DNA of 64,000 nt, from NCBI GenBank assembly GCA_964431365.1, contig CAYSJJ010000005.1, forward strand, positions 1 through 64,000. The letters are read 5' to 3'. The stretch is from Geomobilibacter sp964431365 (lineage in GTDB: Bacteria > Desulfobacterota > Desulfuromonadia > Geobacterales > DSM-12255). This document shows positions 24,645 through 32,466 of the stretch, piece by piece (positions within the stretch are counted from its first letter, which is position 1; every line of letters starts with the position of its first letter). The position numbers were made by a program, and so were the translations under genes. The notes under the pieces are model-generated. The model did not search any database and was not told where the DNA came from. It saw nothing but the letters and a program-made list of their open reading frames with translations.

Positions 24645-24673
24645 ACATCCATGGTCTGATCAGGAGGTGTCTG

Positions 24674-25666
24674 GTGAGAAAAAGCGTCGGTCTGGTAGCG
24701 GTCTTCCTTTCGGTCTTCCTTATGCTGGCAACTGCCGCTCTTGCGGAGCCTTCGAAGCAGGCGCTCATCGGGATATCCAAGATCGTCTCGCATCCGGCCC
24801 TTGATGCGGTTGAGAAGGGGATCCAGGACGAACTGGCCGCCCAGAAGGTCAATGCCCGGTTCGATCTGCAGAACGCCAACGGCGACGCCAACACCGCGGC
24901 CTCCATCGCCAACAAGTTCCAATCGGAAAAGGTCACCCTGGCCATCGGCATTGCCACCCCCACCGCCCAGGCGCTGGTGAATACCCTGAAGGGGACGCCG
25001 GTCGTCTTCTCGGCAGTAACCGACCCGGTCAAGGCCGGGCTGGTGAAGTCGGTGACCAAGGGGCAGAAGAACGTCACCGGCGTCTCGGACATGACCCCAG
25101 TAAAGCAGCAGATCGAGCTGCTCCTGAAGATCAAGAAGGTCAAGCGACTCGGTCATATCTACACCAGTTCCGAGGAAAACGCCGTGGTGCTGGCCGGCAT
25201 CGTGAAGCAGGCGTGCAGGGAGCTGGGGATCGAGTTCGTGGAGACCACCGTCTCCAAGTCCGCCGAGGTGAAGCAGGCGGTCCAGGCGATCGCGAAGCGG
25301 GTGGACGCCCTCTACATCAGCACCGACAACACGGTGGTGTCGGCCATGAGCGCCGTGACCGACGTGGCCATGAAGAACAGGATTCCGGTCATGTCGGCCG
25401 ATCCGAGCTCTGCCGAGACCCACCCGGTCCTGGCTGCCTGGGGATTCGACTATTACAAGATGGGGCGGGCAACCGGCAAGCTGGTCGCCGAACTCCTCAA
25501 AGGGAAGAAGCCTGAGCAGCTCCCGACCAGGTTCATGACCAAGGCGTCCGACGTGGACCTGCTGGTCAATCTGGATGTGGCGAAGAAGCTCGGCCTGACC
25601 ATCCCGAATGAGATCGTCAAGAGCGCCAACAAGGTGGTCGAGAACGGGAAACTGAAGAAGAAATAG
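24674..25666 (+). CDS. ABC transporter substrate-binding protein
   Basis: 330 residues with a signal peptide (GLVAVFLSVFLMLATAALA) and a two-lobe periplasmic binding fold of the ABC_sub_bind (PF04392-like) family. Family marks include ALIGISKIVSHPALDAVEKGIQDEL, NVTGVSDMTPVKQQIELL and DALYISTDNTVVSAM. Such proteins feed importers for aromatic amino acids, purines or unknown ligands; the ligand is not predictable here. GTG start 24674 follows AGGAGGTGTCTG. It leads a three-gene importer operon. Confidence 0.9.
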   Translation: MRKSVGLVAVFLSVFLMLATAALAEPSKQALIGISKIVSHPALDAVEKGIQDELAAQKVNARFDLQNANGDANTAASIANKFQSEKVTLAIGIATPTAQALVNTLKGTPVVFSAVTDPVKAGLVKSVTKGQKNVTGVSDMTPVKQQIELLLKIKKVKRLGHIYTSSEENAVVLAGIVKQACRELGIEFVETTVSKSAEVKQAVQAIAKRVDALYISTDNTVVSAMSAVTDVAMKNRIPVMSADPSSAETHPVLAAWGFDYYKMGRATGKLVAELLKGKKPEQLPTRFMTKASDVDLLVNLDVAKKLGLTIPNEIVKSANKVVENGKLKKK

Positions 25667-25676
25667 ACGCGTGACG

Positions 25677-25712
25677 ACTGCAGGGGGGGCGGGAATAGCC
25701 GTCCCCTGCAGT
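25677..25712 (+). promoter_or_regulatory. Intercistronic hairpin
   Basis: Arms ACTGCAGGGG (25677-25686) and CCCCTGCAGT (25703-25712) form a perfect 10-bp stem between the binding-protein and permease genes. With no T run it may stabilise the upstream mRNA, as in other importer operons where binding protein is made in excess. Confidence 0.5.
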
Positions 25713-25738
25713 TGGGCTCGCGGTTGAGTGAACTCGCC

Positions 25739-26650
25739 ATGATCGAAGGTATTTTCGTAGAGGGGTTGATTTACGGCATCATGGTCCTAGGGGTCTTCAT
25801 CTCCTTCAGGGTCCTCGATTTCCCTGACCTGACGGTGGACGGCTCGTTTCCGTTGGGGGCGGCACTGATGGCACAGTGCATCATGCTCGGCATGAACCTC
25901 TGGCTGGCGCTTCTGATCGCCTTCGCCGGCGGAGTCCTCGCCGGGGTGATCACCTCCCTGATCCACAACCAGCTCAAGGTCCCCAACCTCCTGGCCGGCA
26001 TCCTGACCATGACCATGCTCTATTCCGTCAACATCAGGGTCCTCGGGAACCGGGCCAACGTCCCGCTGCTCAACCAAGAGACGATCCTGAGCCAAGTGAC
26101 CGAACGGCTGACCGGAATCGTCCCCGACGACTATATCCTTCTCGTTTTCTTCCTGGTGGTCGCCCTTGTCATCAAGCTGCTCCTCGACCTCTTCTTCCGC
26201 ACCGACCTCGGCCTGACCATCGGGGCGATGGGGAACAACGAGCAGATGGTCATCTCCCAGGGGGTGAACCCCAAGACCCTGAAATCCATCGGCCTCGGCC
26301 TCTCCAATGGCCTGGTCGCCCTCTCCGGCGCCTTTGCGGCCCAGTATCTCGGCTTTGCCGACGTGGGGCTCGGTCAGGGGATCATCATCTCCGGCCTGGC
26401 ATCGGTCATGATCGGCGAGTTCCTGATCATGAAGAGCAACCGGATCAGCGTCCTGACCCTTTGCGCTCTGCTCGGCTCAGTCTGTTTCTATGCCGTGATG
26501 TACGTGGGAAGGTTCTACGGCTATCTCGTCAATATGACCCCCAACGATCTGAACCTGATCAAGGGGATACTGATCATCGTCCTTCTGGTACTGACCCAGG
26601 GGAAGAAGCTGCGGAAGGCCGCGGGCAAGGCGATGGTGCGAAATGATTGA
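25739..26650 (+). CDS. ABC transporter permease
   Basis: 303 residues with eight or more hydrophobic segments in the branched-chain-type permease family (BPD_transp_2). The conserved loop after LTIGAMGNNEQMVISQGVNPKTLKSIGLGLSNGLVALSGAF is the ATPase-contact region. It carries substrate across the inner membrane. The ATG at 25739 is the first well-placed start; its ribosome site is weak. Its last 8 bases overlap the ATPase gene. Confidence 0.88.
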   Translation: MIEGIFVEGLIYGIMVLGVFISFRVLDFPDLTVDGSFPLGAALMAQCIMLGMNLWLALLIAFAGGVLAGVITSLIHNQLKVPNLLAGILTMTMLYSVNIRVLGNRANVPLLNQETILSQVTERLTGIVPDDYILLVFFLVVALVIKLLLDLFFRTDLGLTIGAMGNNEQMVISQGVNPKTLKSIGLGLSNGLVALSGAFAAQYLGFADVGLGQGIIISGLASVMIGEFLIMKSNRISVLTLCALLGSVCFYAVMYVGRFYGYLVNMTPNDLNLIKGILIIVLLVLTQGKKLRKAAGKAMVRND

Positions 26651-27437
26651 GCTGAGAAATATTTCCATCGTCTTCAACCAGGGGACGGTCAACGAGAATC
26701 AGGCAATCTCGGACATCAGCCTGAAGGTCAAGGAAGGTGACTTCATCACCGTCATCGGGAGCAACGGTGCCGGCAAGTCCACCCTCTTCAACCTGATCGC
26801 CGGCACCCACTCGCCGACCCGCGGGGCGATCCTCGCGGGCGAACGGGATGTCACCCGCGATCCGGAGTACAAGCGGGCCAGGTACATCGGCCGGATCTTC
26901 CAGAACCCGCTCCTCGGCACGGCGTCCAACATGAGCCTGGAAGACAACATGATGATCACCTGCAAAAAGGGGTTCAAGTGGCTCAAGCGGAGCCTGAACC
27001 ACTCGATGCGGGAGCTGTTCCGGTCGGAGCTGGTGCAGCTGAAGATGGGACTTGAGGATCGGATGAAGGAGAACCTCTCCATGTTCTCCGGCGGGCAGCG
27101 CCAGGCCCTGACGCTCCTGATGATGGTTCTTTCCCGGCCGGATCTCATCCTCCTGGACGAACATACCGCAGCCCTCGACCCGAAGAACGCCCAGATCGTC
27201 CTGGAGCTGACCGACAAGTTCATCAGGGAGTACCGCCTCACCGCCATGATGATCACCCACAACATGAGCCACGCCATCGAGTACGGCAATCGTCTGCTGA
27301 TGATGGACAAGGGGGAGATCATCTTCGAGGCGGAGGGGGAGGAGAAGCGGAATCTGACGGTGGAGAAGCTGATCGAGAAGTTCCACCAGATCCGCCACGC
27401 GTCGTTCGAGAACGACCGGACCCTGCTGGCAGAATGA
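26643..27437 (+). CDS. ABC transporter ATPase
   Basis: 264 residues. Walker A is GSNGAGKST (about 39-47), Q-loop IFQNP, signature FSGGQRQALTL (F in place of the usual L), Walker B LILLDEHTAALDP with Glu changed to a normal DE pair, and switch ITHNM. It energises the importer whose permease gene overlaps it by 8 bases. Its 3' end abuts the second foldback repeat. Confidence 0.92.
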   Translation: MIELRNISIVFNQGTVNENQAISDISLKVKEGDFITVIGSNGAGKSTLFNLIAGTHSPTRGAILAGERDVTRDPEYKRARYIGRIFQNPLLGTASNMSLEDNMMITCKKGFKWLKRSLNHSMRELFRSELVQLKMGLEDRMKENLSMFSGGQRQALTLLMMVLSRPDLILLDEHTAALDPKNAQIVLELTDKFIREYRLTAMMITHNMSHAIEYGNRLLMMDKGEIIFEAEGEEKRNLTVEKLIEKFHQIRHASFENDRTLLAE

Positions 27438-27441
27438 CGCC

Positions 27442-27582
27442 GGTTGCTGAAAAACAGCCATCTCGCCACCGTCCTCGCAAGCTCCTCAGTGCGGCGTAGC
27501 GCTGTTTATGCCCGGTGTTTGGGTACTACGCCTCCTTCGAAGCTTTCTGCGGGTGCGGCGATCTGACTATTTTTGAGCAACC
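27442..27582. repeat. Foldback repeat element, copy 2
   Basis: 141 bp, matching the 120-bp copy at 14557-14676 in inverted orientation. The ends are GGTTGCTGAAAAA and TTTTTGAGCAACC on the plus strand. The extra 21 bases lie at the centre, between the GCGGCGTAGCGCTG and TACTACGCC arms. It begins 4 bases after the ATPase stop codon. Confidence 0.85.
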
Positions 27583-27610
27583 TCACTCTTTTGACCTACT
27601 GAATGAAACG

Positions 27611-27641
27611 AAACGGGGCGACCGCTATGGCCGCCCCGTTT
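27611..27641 (-). terminator. Terminator for the exported Tyr/Arg-rich protein
   Basis: A perfect 10-bp stem (27611-27620 with 27632-27641) with an 11-base loop. On the minus strand it is followed by CGTTTCATT, a weak T tract. It lies 12 bases from the stop codon at 27653. Confidence 0.6.
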
Positions 27642-27652
27642 CTGTTGTATCT

Positions 27653-28150
27653 CTACCGCTCGTGACCGCGGCCGTGCTCACCCCGTTCCCGGAAGTCGTC
27701 CCGGTCACGGTGCTCCCGGTACTCGCGACGCTCGCCTCGCTCGAAACGTCCGTGCTCACGCCTCCACTCCCCGTAGGGGATATGCCGTTCGCGCAGGTAC
27801 ATCTGCCGGTATCCGCCCGGGACACGTACGACAGGAGCGGGAACGAAGCGGCGTTCCACTATCCGCCATGGCCCGTTATAGGCACGCGACCGGTACCAGC
27901 GGTCGCCACGCGGACTCCACCAGTAGCCGTTGTGAAAGAATACGTCGAACTCCACGCCGGGGACAAAATAGACCTGCGAGCCGGGGACCAGGACCATTTC
28001 CGGCGGTGCCGGAACCACGATCGGTGGCGGCCCGAGGTTGACGTTGATCCCCACATCCACCCGCGCCGAGGCGTCATTGGCCGCACTGCAGACGAGCAGG
28101 GCACCGAGCAGCAGTGAAACTCCAGTCACGCCACTAAAAACTTTCCGCAT
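27653..28150 (-). CDS. Exported Arg/Glu-rich protein
   Basis: 165 residues with a signal peptide (GVTGVSLLLGALLVCSAANDASA). The middle has VPGSQVYFVPGVEFDVFFHNGYWWSPRGDRWYRS, then YNGPWRIV; such Y-x-W-x3-G-x-WYR repeats occur in small exported proteins of unknown role. The last 50 residues are a charged Arg/Glu/His tail (for example GERREYREHRDRDD), probably disordered. The start at 28150 is set by GGGAGGTGTGAG. No function is assigned. Confidence 0.72.
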   Translation of the reverse strand: MRKVFSGVTGVSLLLGALLVCSAANDASARVDVGINVNLGPPPIVVPAPPEMVLVPGSQVYFVPGVEFDVFFHNGYWWSPRGDRWYRSRAYNGPWRIVERRFVPAPVVRVPGGYRQMYLRERHIPYGEWRREHGRFERGERREYREHRDRDDFRERGEHGRGHER

Positions 28151-28272
28151 CTCACACCTCCCTGGCGGCAACAGGCCGCCGTCGGATTTCGCTTAACTTA
28201 TTATAGCAAACGTTGCCGGGAGAGATGCGTTGACAGCGGTTGGCGGCCATCGTACGGGCCGGCCTACATGGC

Positions 28273-29406
28273 TCAGTTGATCAGCCGGTCGAAGTCGGCG
28301 ATCAGGTCGTCCGGATCTTCCAGGCCGACGGAGAGGCGCATCAGGGTGTCGCTGATGCCGCGGGCGGCCCGCTCCTCGGGCGGCATGGCGGCATGGGACA
28401 TCCTGGCCGGGTAGGAGAGGATGCTTTCGACACCGCCGAGGCTGACGGCGAAGGCGGCCAGTTCGATCCCCTCCAGGAGCTTCCGTGTCAGTTCGAATGA
28501 GTCCAGTTCGAACGAGAGGACCGCGCCGGGGCCGTCGCTCTGCCCAAGATGGATGGCGGAGCCGGGGTGAGCGGCCAGTCCCGGGTAGTAGACCCTGGTG
28601 ACCCGGGGCTGCGCGACCAGCCAGGCCGCCAGGCGTTCGGCGTTTCGCTGGCTCTCCTCCATCCGGATCTTGAGGGTCCTCAGACCCCGGAGCACCAGCC
28701 AGCAGTCCTGCGGCCCGAGGATGGCGCCGAAGGCGTTCTGGATGAAGGCGAGCCGGTTCCCCAGGTCGGCGTCCTTCACCACGGCAAAGCCGCAGATCAC
28801 GTCGCTGTGGCCGTTCAGGAACTTGGTGCCGCTGTGGAGGACGATGTCGCAGCCGAGTTCCAGCGGCCGCTGCAGGTAGGGGGTCATGAAGGTGTTGTCC
28901 ACCAGGGTGAGGAGCCCCTTCGCCTTGGCGATGGCCACTGCCCCCCGCAGGTCGGTGATCTTCAGGAGCGGGTTGGAGGGGGTCTCCAGGTAGAGTGCCC
29001 TAGTCTCGGGCCGGACCGCGGCCCCGATGGCCGCAGTGTCCGTGGCGTCAACGAAGGTGACGGTCAGCCCCCACTGGCCGAAGAGCCGGGTCAGTGCGCG
29101 GAAGGTGCCGCCGTAGACGTCCTCGCAGACCACCAGGTGATCGCCGGGGGCAAAGAGGAGAAAGGTGGAGCAGATGGCCGCCATGCCCGAGGCAAAGGCG
29201 AAGGCGCGGGTCCCCCCCTCCAGGCGGGCGATGGCCTCCTCAAGAGCGTCGCGGGTCGGGTTGCCGGAACGGGCGTAGTCATACTTGCCGAAGTTGTCCA
29301 GGGAGTGCTGGGCAAAGGTGGAGGTCTGGTAGACCGGGACCCCCAGGGCGCCGGTGGCGGGGTCGAAGGTATGGCTCCCATGGATGAGCTGGGTGGCGAA
29401 TTTCAT
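28273..29406 (-). CDS. PLP-dependent trans-sulfuration enzyme (cystathionine lyase/synthase family)
   Basis: 377 residues. It has the family marks YSRSGNPT-type (YARSGNPTRDALE), the aldimine lysine in HSGTKFLNGHSD, and VSLGGVESILSYPA with a terminal LRLSVGLEDPDDLIADFDRL. It uses pyridoxal phosphate on sulfur amino acids, as cystathionine gamma-synthase, cystathionine lyase or a related gamma-elimination enzyme; sequence alone does not separate these. It is the second gene of the SAM-riboswitch operon, 10 bases after the first. Confidence 0.9.
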   Translation of the reverse strand: MKFATQLIHGSHTFDPATGALGVPVYQTSTFAQHSLDNFGKYDYARSGNPTRDALEEAIARLEGGTRAFAFASGMAAICSTFLLFAPGDHLVVCEDVYGGTFRALTRLFGQWGLTVTFVDATDTAAIGAAVRPETRALYLETPSNPLLKITDLRGAVAIAKAKGLLTLVDNTFMTPYLQRPLELGCDIVLHSGTKFLNGHSDVICGFAVVKDADLGNRLAFIQNAFGAILGPQDCWLVLRGLRTLKIRMEESQRNAERLAAWLVAQPRVTRVYYPGLAAHPGSAIHLGQSDGPGAVLSFELDSFELTRKLLEGIELAAFAVSLGGVESILSYPARMSHAAMPPEERAARGISDTLMRLSVGLEDPDDLIADFDRLIN

Positions 29407-29416
29407 GCTGTTCTCC

Positions 29417-30559
29417 TTAATCGTTTAAAGCCTGGTCCAGGTCGGCGATCAGGTCGTTCTTATCCTCGATGCCCACCGACAGGCGGAGCAGGACGTTGCT
29501 GATGCCGAAGCGGGCCCGCTTCTCCGGCTCAATGTCGGCATGGGTCTGCACCTCCGGGAAGGTGATGAGGGACTCCACGCCGCCGAGGCTCTCGGCGAAG
29601 GAGATCAGCTCCGTCTTCAGCAGCAGCCGCTCCACCAGGGCCGGATCGGCCACCTCGAAAGCGATCATGCCGCCGAACCCCCGTGCCTGGCGCTTCAGGA
29701 GCTCGTGCCCCGGATGGTCGGGGAGACCCGGGTAGTGGACGGTGCGGATCTGCGGCTGGGTCAGGAGCCACTCGGCTATGGCCTGGGCGTTCTCCTGCTG
29801 CCGGTCGAGGCGGACGGAGAGGGTCTTCAGCCCCCGGATGGTAAGCCAGGAGTCCTGGGGGGCGAGGACCGCGCCGGCCGCGTTCTGGTGGAAATAGACC
29901 TTTTCCGCCAGGACCGGATCCTTCACCACCACCAGGCCGCAGATGGTGTCGTTGTGGCCGGCCAGGTACTTGCTGCCGCTGTAGATGGCGATGTCCGCAC
30001 CCAGATCCAGCGGCCTCAGCAGGTAGGGGGTGAGGAAGGTATTGTCCACGATGCAGAGGATCTGCCGCTCCTTGCAGAGGCTGGCCAGGGCGCCGACATC
30101 GGCCACCTTCAGGAGCGGGTTGGTAAGCGACTCGACAAAGAGGGCGCGGGTGGTGGGGCGGAGCGCCCCCTTCACCTGCTCCACGTCGCTGGTGTCCACG
30201 TAGGTGAACTCCAGGCCGTACTGCTGGAAGATCTTTTCGAACAGACGGTAGGTGCCGCCGTACAGGTCCTCGGTGACCACGATGTGGTCGCCCTGTTTGA
30301 AGAGGAGGAGCAGGCTGGTGATGGCGGCCATGCCGGTGGCGTAGGCGAAGCCTCGACAGCCGTTGTCCAGCCGGGCCATCCCCTGTTCCAGGGCCTGCCG
30401 GGTCGGGTTGCCGGAGCGGGTGTAGTCGTAGCCGGTGCTCTGGCCGAGGCCGGGATGGCGGAAGGTGGCGGTCTGGTAGATCGGGACTGTTACCGCACCG
30501 GTGCGGGTGTCCCAGTCGAGGCCGATCTGTACGGTTTGGGTGGCGATGTTCGTGGTCAT
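29417..30559 (-). CDS. PLP-dependent trans-sulfuration enzyme, first gene of riboswitch operon
   Basis: 380 residues, a paralogue of the next gene. Visible motifs are YDYTRSGNPTRQALEQGMARL, the aldimine lysine in YSGSKYLAGHND, and AESLGGVESLITFPEVQTHAD. The pair with its neighbour suggests one enzyme forms cystathionine or homocysteine and the other cleaves it. The start at 30559 follows GAGGAGAAGAG. A SAM-I riboswitch with a terminator lies directly upstream, so expression should fall when SAM is plentiful. Confidence 0.9.
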   Translation of the reverse strand: MTTNIATQTVQIGLDWDTRTGAVTVPIYQTATFRHPGLGQSTGYDYTRSGNPTRQALEQGMARLDNGCRGFAYATGMAAITSLLLLFKQGDHIVVTEDLYGGTYRLFEKIFQQYGLEFTYVDTSDVEQVKGALRPTTRALFVESLTNPLLKVADVGALASLCKERQILCIVDNTFLTPYLLRPLDLGADIAIYSGSKYLAGHNDTICGLVVVKDPVLAEKVYFHQNAAGAVLAPQDSWLTIRGLKTLSVRLDRQQENAQAIAEWLLTQPQIRTVHYPGLPDHPGHELLKRQARGFGGMIAFEVADPALVERLLLKTELISFAESLGGVESLITFPEVQTHADIEPEKRARFGISNVLLRLSVGIEDKNDLIADLDQALND

Positions 30560-30576
30560 CTCTCTTCTCCTCACAA

Positions 30577-30734
30577 TGAAAAAGTCCCCTTCCGGGGTGC
30601 GGAAGGGGACTTCTCATGTGATTGGTCCGCGCTTCCTTATCTCCCGGAACCAATGGTTCCGCAGGAATTGGCACCTTCCCATGGGGGGGTTGCCGCGACG
30701 TCAATGGGCCTGTCCCTCAGTCGCTCTGGATAAG
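30577..30734 (-). promoter_or_regulatory. SAM-I (S-box) riboswitch with terminator
   Basis: On the minus strand the leader has the S-box marks: CTTATCCAGAGCGACTGAGG, then GGGACAGGCCC, CGGCAACC, GGAAGGTGCCAATTCC, and a closing GAGATAAG that pairs with the 5' end (aptamer 30636-30734). A 12-bp terminator stem (30582-30593 with 30601-30612) with a T run follows. By analogy, SAM binding would favour termination and turn off the two trans-sulfuration genes. Confidence 0.9.
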
Positions 30735-30806
30735 AATGCTGCTATTCAGTTGTCAGAACATGCTGCCGGATAACCTATTAACTCCGGCAAGTATCGCTTT
30801 TTGTAT

Positions 30807-30836
30807 TCTTTACCATTTAGCTTCGGCAAATGTCAA
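30807..30836 (-). promoter_or_regulatory. Possible promoter of the SAM-riboswitch operon
   Basis: On the minus strand TTGACA (30831-30836) is followed after 18 bases by TAAAGA (30807-30812), about 70 bases before the aptamer. The -10 match is poor. Confidence 0.35.
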
Positions 30837-30858
30837 AATGTTTTTCTCCCAGCCGGTT

Positions 30859-32286
30859 TCATCGCCCCGGCAGCCGTGCTGCAGGGTATGTCGCCTCGAA
30901 TTCGCGGAGATAGGCGGCCGGCTTCATCATCTGCTGGGTGCGCAGGAGGACCCGGATGATGTAGGGGATCTGGGTCGGCCGGACCTGGCGCATCCAGTCC
31001 AGAAGGCTCTTCTCTCCGGAGGTGTTGAGGATGGAGCGGCGCCAGGTTTCGGCGTAGAGCTCGAAGAAGCGGCCAGGGCCCAGTCGGGGCTGCCAGAGGA
31101 GGTGGTGCATGTCGAAGTTGGACCAGGGCTGGTCACCGATCCGCTTCTTGACGCTCTCGTAGTATTCGGTGCCGGGAAGGGGGGTGAGGATAGTGAAGCC
31201 GGCCCGCTGCAGGCCGTGGTCGGCGACGAACTGCCACAACTCGTGGAAATCCTCTTCCTCCCACTCCGGGTCGATGAGGAAGTTGCCGTTGATGCCGAAC
31301 CTGAGCGAGCGGGCGACCCGTACCGCCTCGATGCTCTCGTTGACGCCGGCGTCCTTGGTCAGCCCGGCCAGGCCGCGGTCGCTGGCCGATTCGAGGCCGA
31401 GAAAGATGTCGAAGTCTTTGGCCAGCGGCCGCCAGGCCGCCATGATCTCGCTGCTGCGGCAGATGAGGTCGGTGCGGGTCTGGACGAGTATCCACCGTTT
31501 GAAGATCCCCCGCCGCTTCAGGGCCGCGGCCAGTTCCAGGCTCCGCTCCGGGTTGTACCAGAAGAGATCGTCGGCGACGAAGACCGCATCGCCGGCGGTG
31601 GCGAAGTCCTCCACCACGGCGTCCAGGCTCCGCTCCCGGCAGGAGCGGCCGTACAACTGCCAGACCGAGCAGAAACCGCAGCGGTGCGGGCACCCCCGGG
31701 CCGTTTCGATGAGCCAGACCGGCTTGAACAGGAGGCAGTGGTAGCCGCTCCGGTGGCGCTCCACCAGATGGCGGGCCGGCAGGGGGACCAGGTCCAGGCA
31801 GGTCCGCTCGGGGAGCGACGGAGTGGTCAGCCAGCCGTCCCGGGTCCTGAGCCTGAGGGCCGGCACCGTTTCAAGAGTTCTCCCCGTGTCGATCGCCTCT
31901 ACCAGGGCGGGGATGACCTCCTCCCCGTCGTCCAGGCAGATGGCGTCGATCTCGTCGCGCTCCAGCGGGCCGGAAAAGGCGGCGGCCGCGTGGCCCCCGA
32001 CGACGATGAAGACGTCGGGACTTGCCCGGCGTACCTCCCGGGCGGTCTCAATGATCCGGTCGTACTCCAGGGCATGGAGGCAGGAGATGCCGACCAGGCG
32101 CGGCCGACTGCGACGGACCCAGGCCGCCGGGCCGGGACGGAAGCGGAGATCGGCAATGGTGACCCCATGGCCGCGTGCCAGGAGGGCGGCGCCGAGGTAT
32201 TCGAGACCGAGCGGCTCGACCCTGAAGAAGGGGCCGAGACCGAACCGGTCGTCACCGGGATGGGGGCGAAGGAGCAGAATATTCAT
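30859..32286 (-). CDS. B12-binding radical SAM protein
   Basis: 475 residues. An N-terminal cobalamin-binding-type Rossmann domain (about 1-150; EPLGLEYLGAALLARGHGVTIAD and VGGHAAAAF) precedes a radical SAM core. The [4Fe-4S] ligands are Cys199, Cys203 and Cys206 in ETARGCPHRCGFCSVWQLYG. The RVEPLGLE and YGRS motifs recall the hopanoid C-3 methylase group (HpnR), but that is only a resemblance. It is divergent from a second such gene. The reaction is unknown; methyl or other radical transfer is expected. Confidence 0.85.
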   Translation of the reverse strand: MNILLLRPHPGDDRFGLGPFFRVEPLGLEYLGAALLARGHGVTIADLRFRPGPAAWVRRSRPRLVGISCLHALEYDRIIETAREVRRASPDVFIVVGGHAAAAFSGPLERDEIDAICLDDGEEVIPALVEAIDTGRTLETVPALRLRTRDGWLTTPSLPERTCLDLVPLPARHLVERHRSGYHCLLFKPVWLIETARGCPHRCGFCSVWQLYGRSCRERSLDAVVEDFATAGDAVFVADDLFWYNPERSLELAAALKRRGIFKRWILVQTRTDLICRSSEIMAAWRPLAKDFDIFLGLESASDRGLAGLTKDAGVNESIEAVRVARSLRFGINGNFLIDPEWEEEDFHELWQFVADHGLQRAGFTILTPLPGTEYYESVKKRIGDQPWSNFDMHHLLWQPRLGPGRFFELYAETWRRSILNTSGEKSLLDWMRQVRPTQIPYIIRVLLRTQQMMKPAAYLREFEATYPAARLPGR

Positions 32287-32466
32287 GGGTGTGTGTGGGC
32301 ATGGGATGCAGGTTGACGGACGACTATATCAATTCGGACCTGCTTTGACCAGTGTTTTGGGCGCCTGCCTGGCGGCACTTTTACACAACTATTACGCGCA
32401 TCAAAACCGTGGGCGACTATACTTTCTGGACAAATGAATCGGTAGTCTAGATACACGGAGGTGCCC

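Noticed and set aside
24674..27437. Naming the importer trpXYZ
   Set aside because: Family similarity alone does not show tryptophan uptake; the ligand is unknown.
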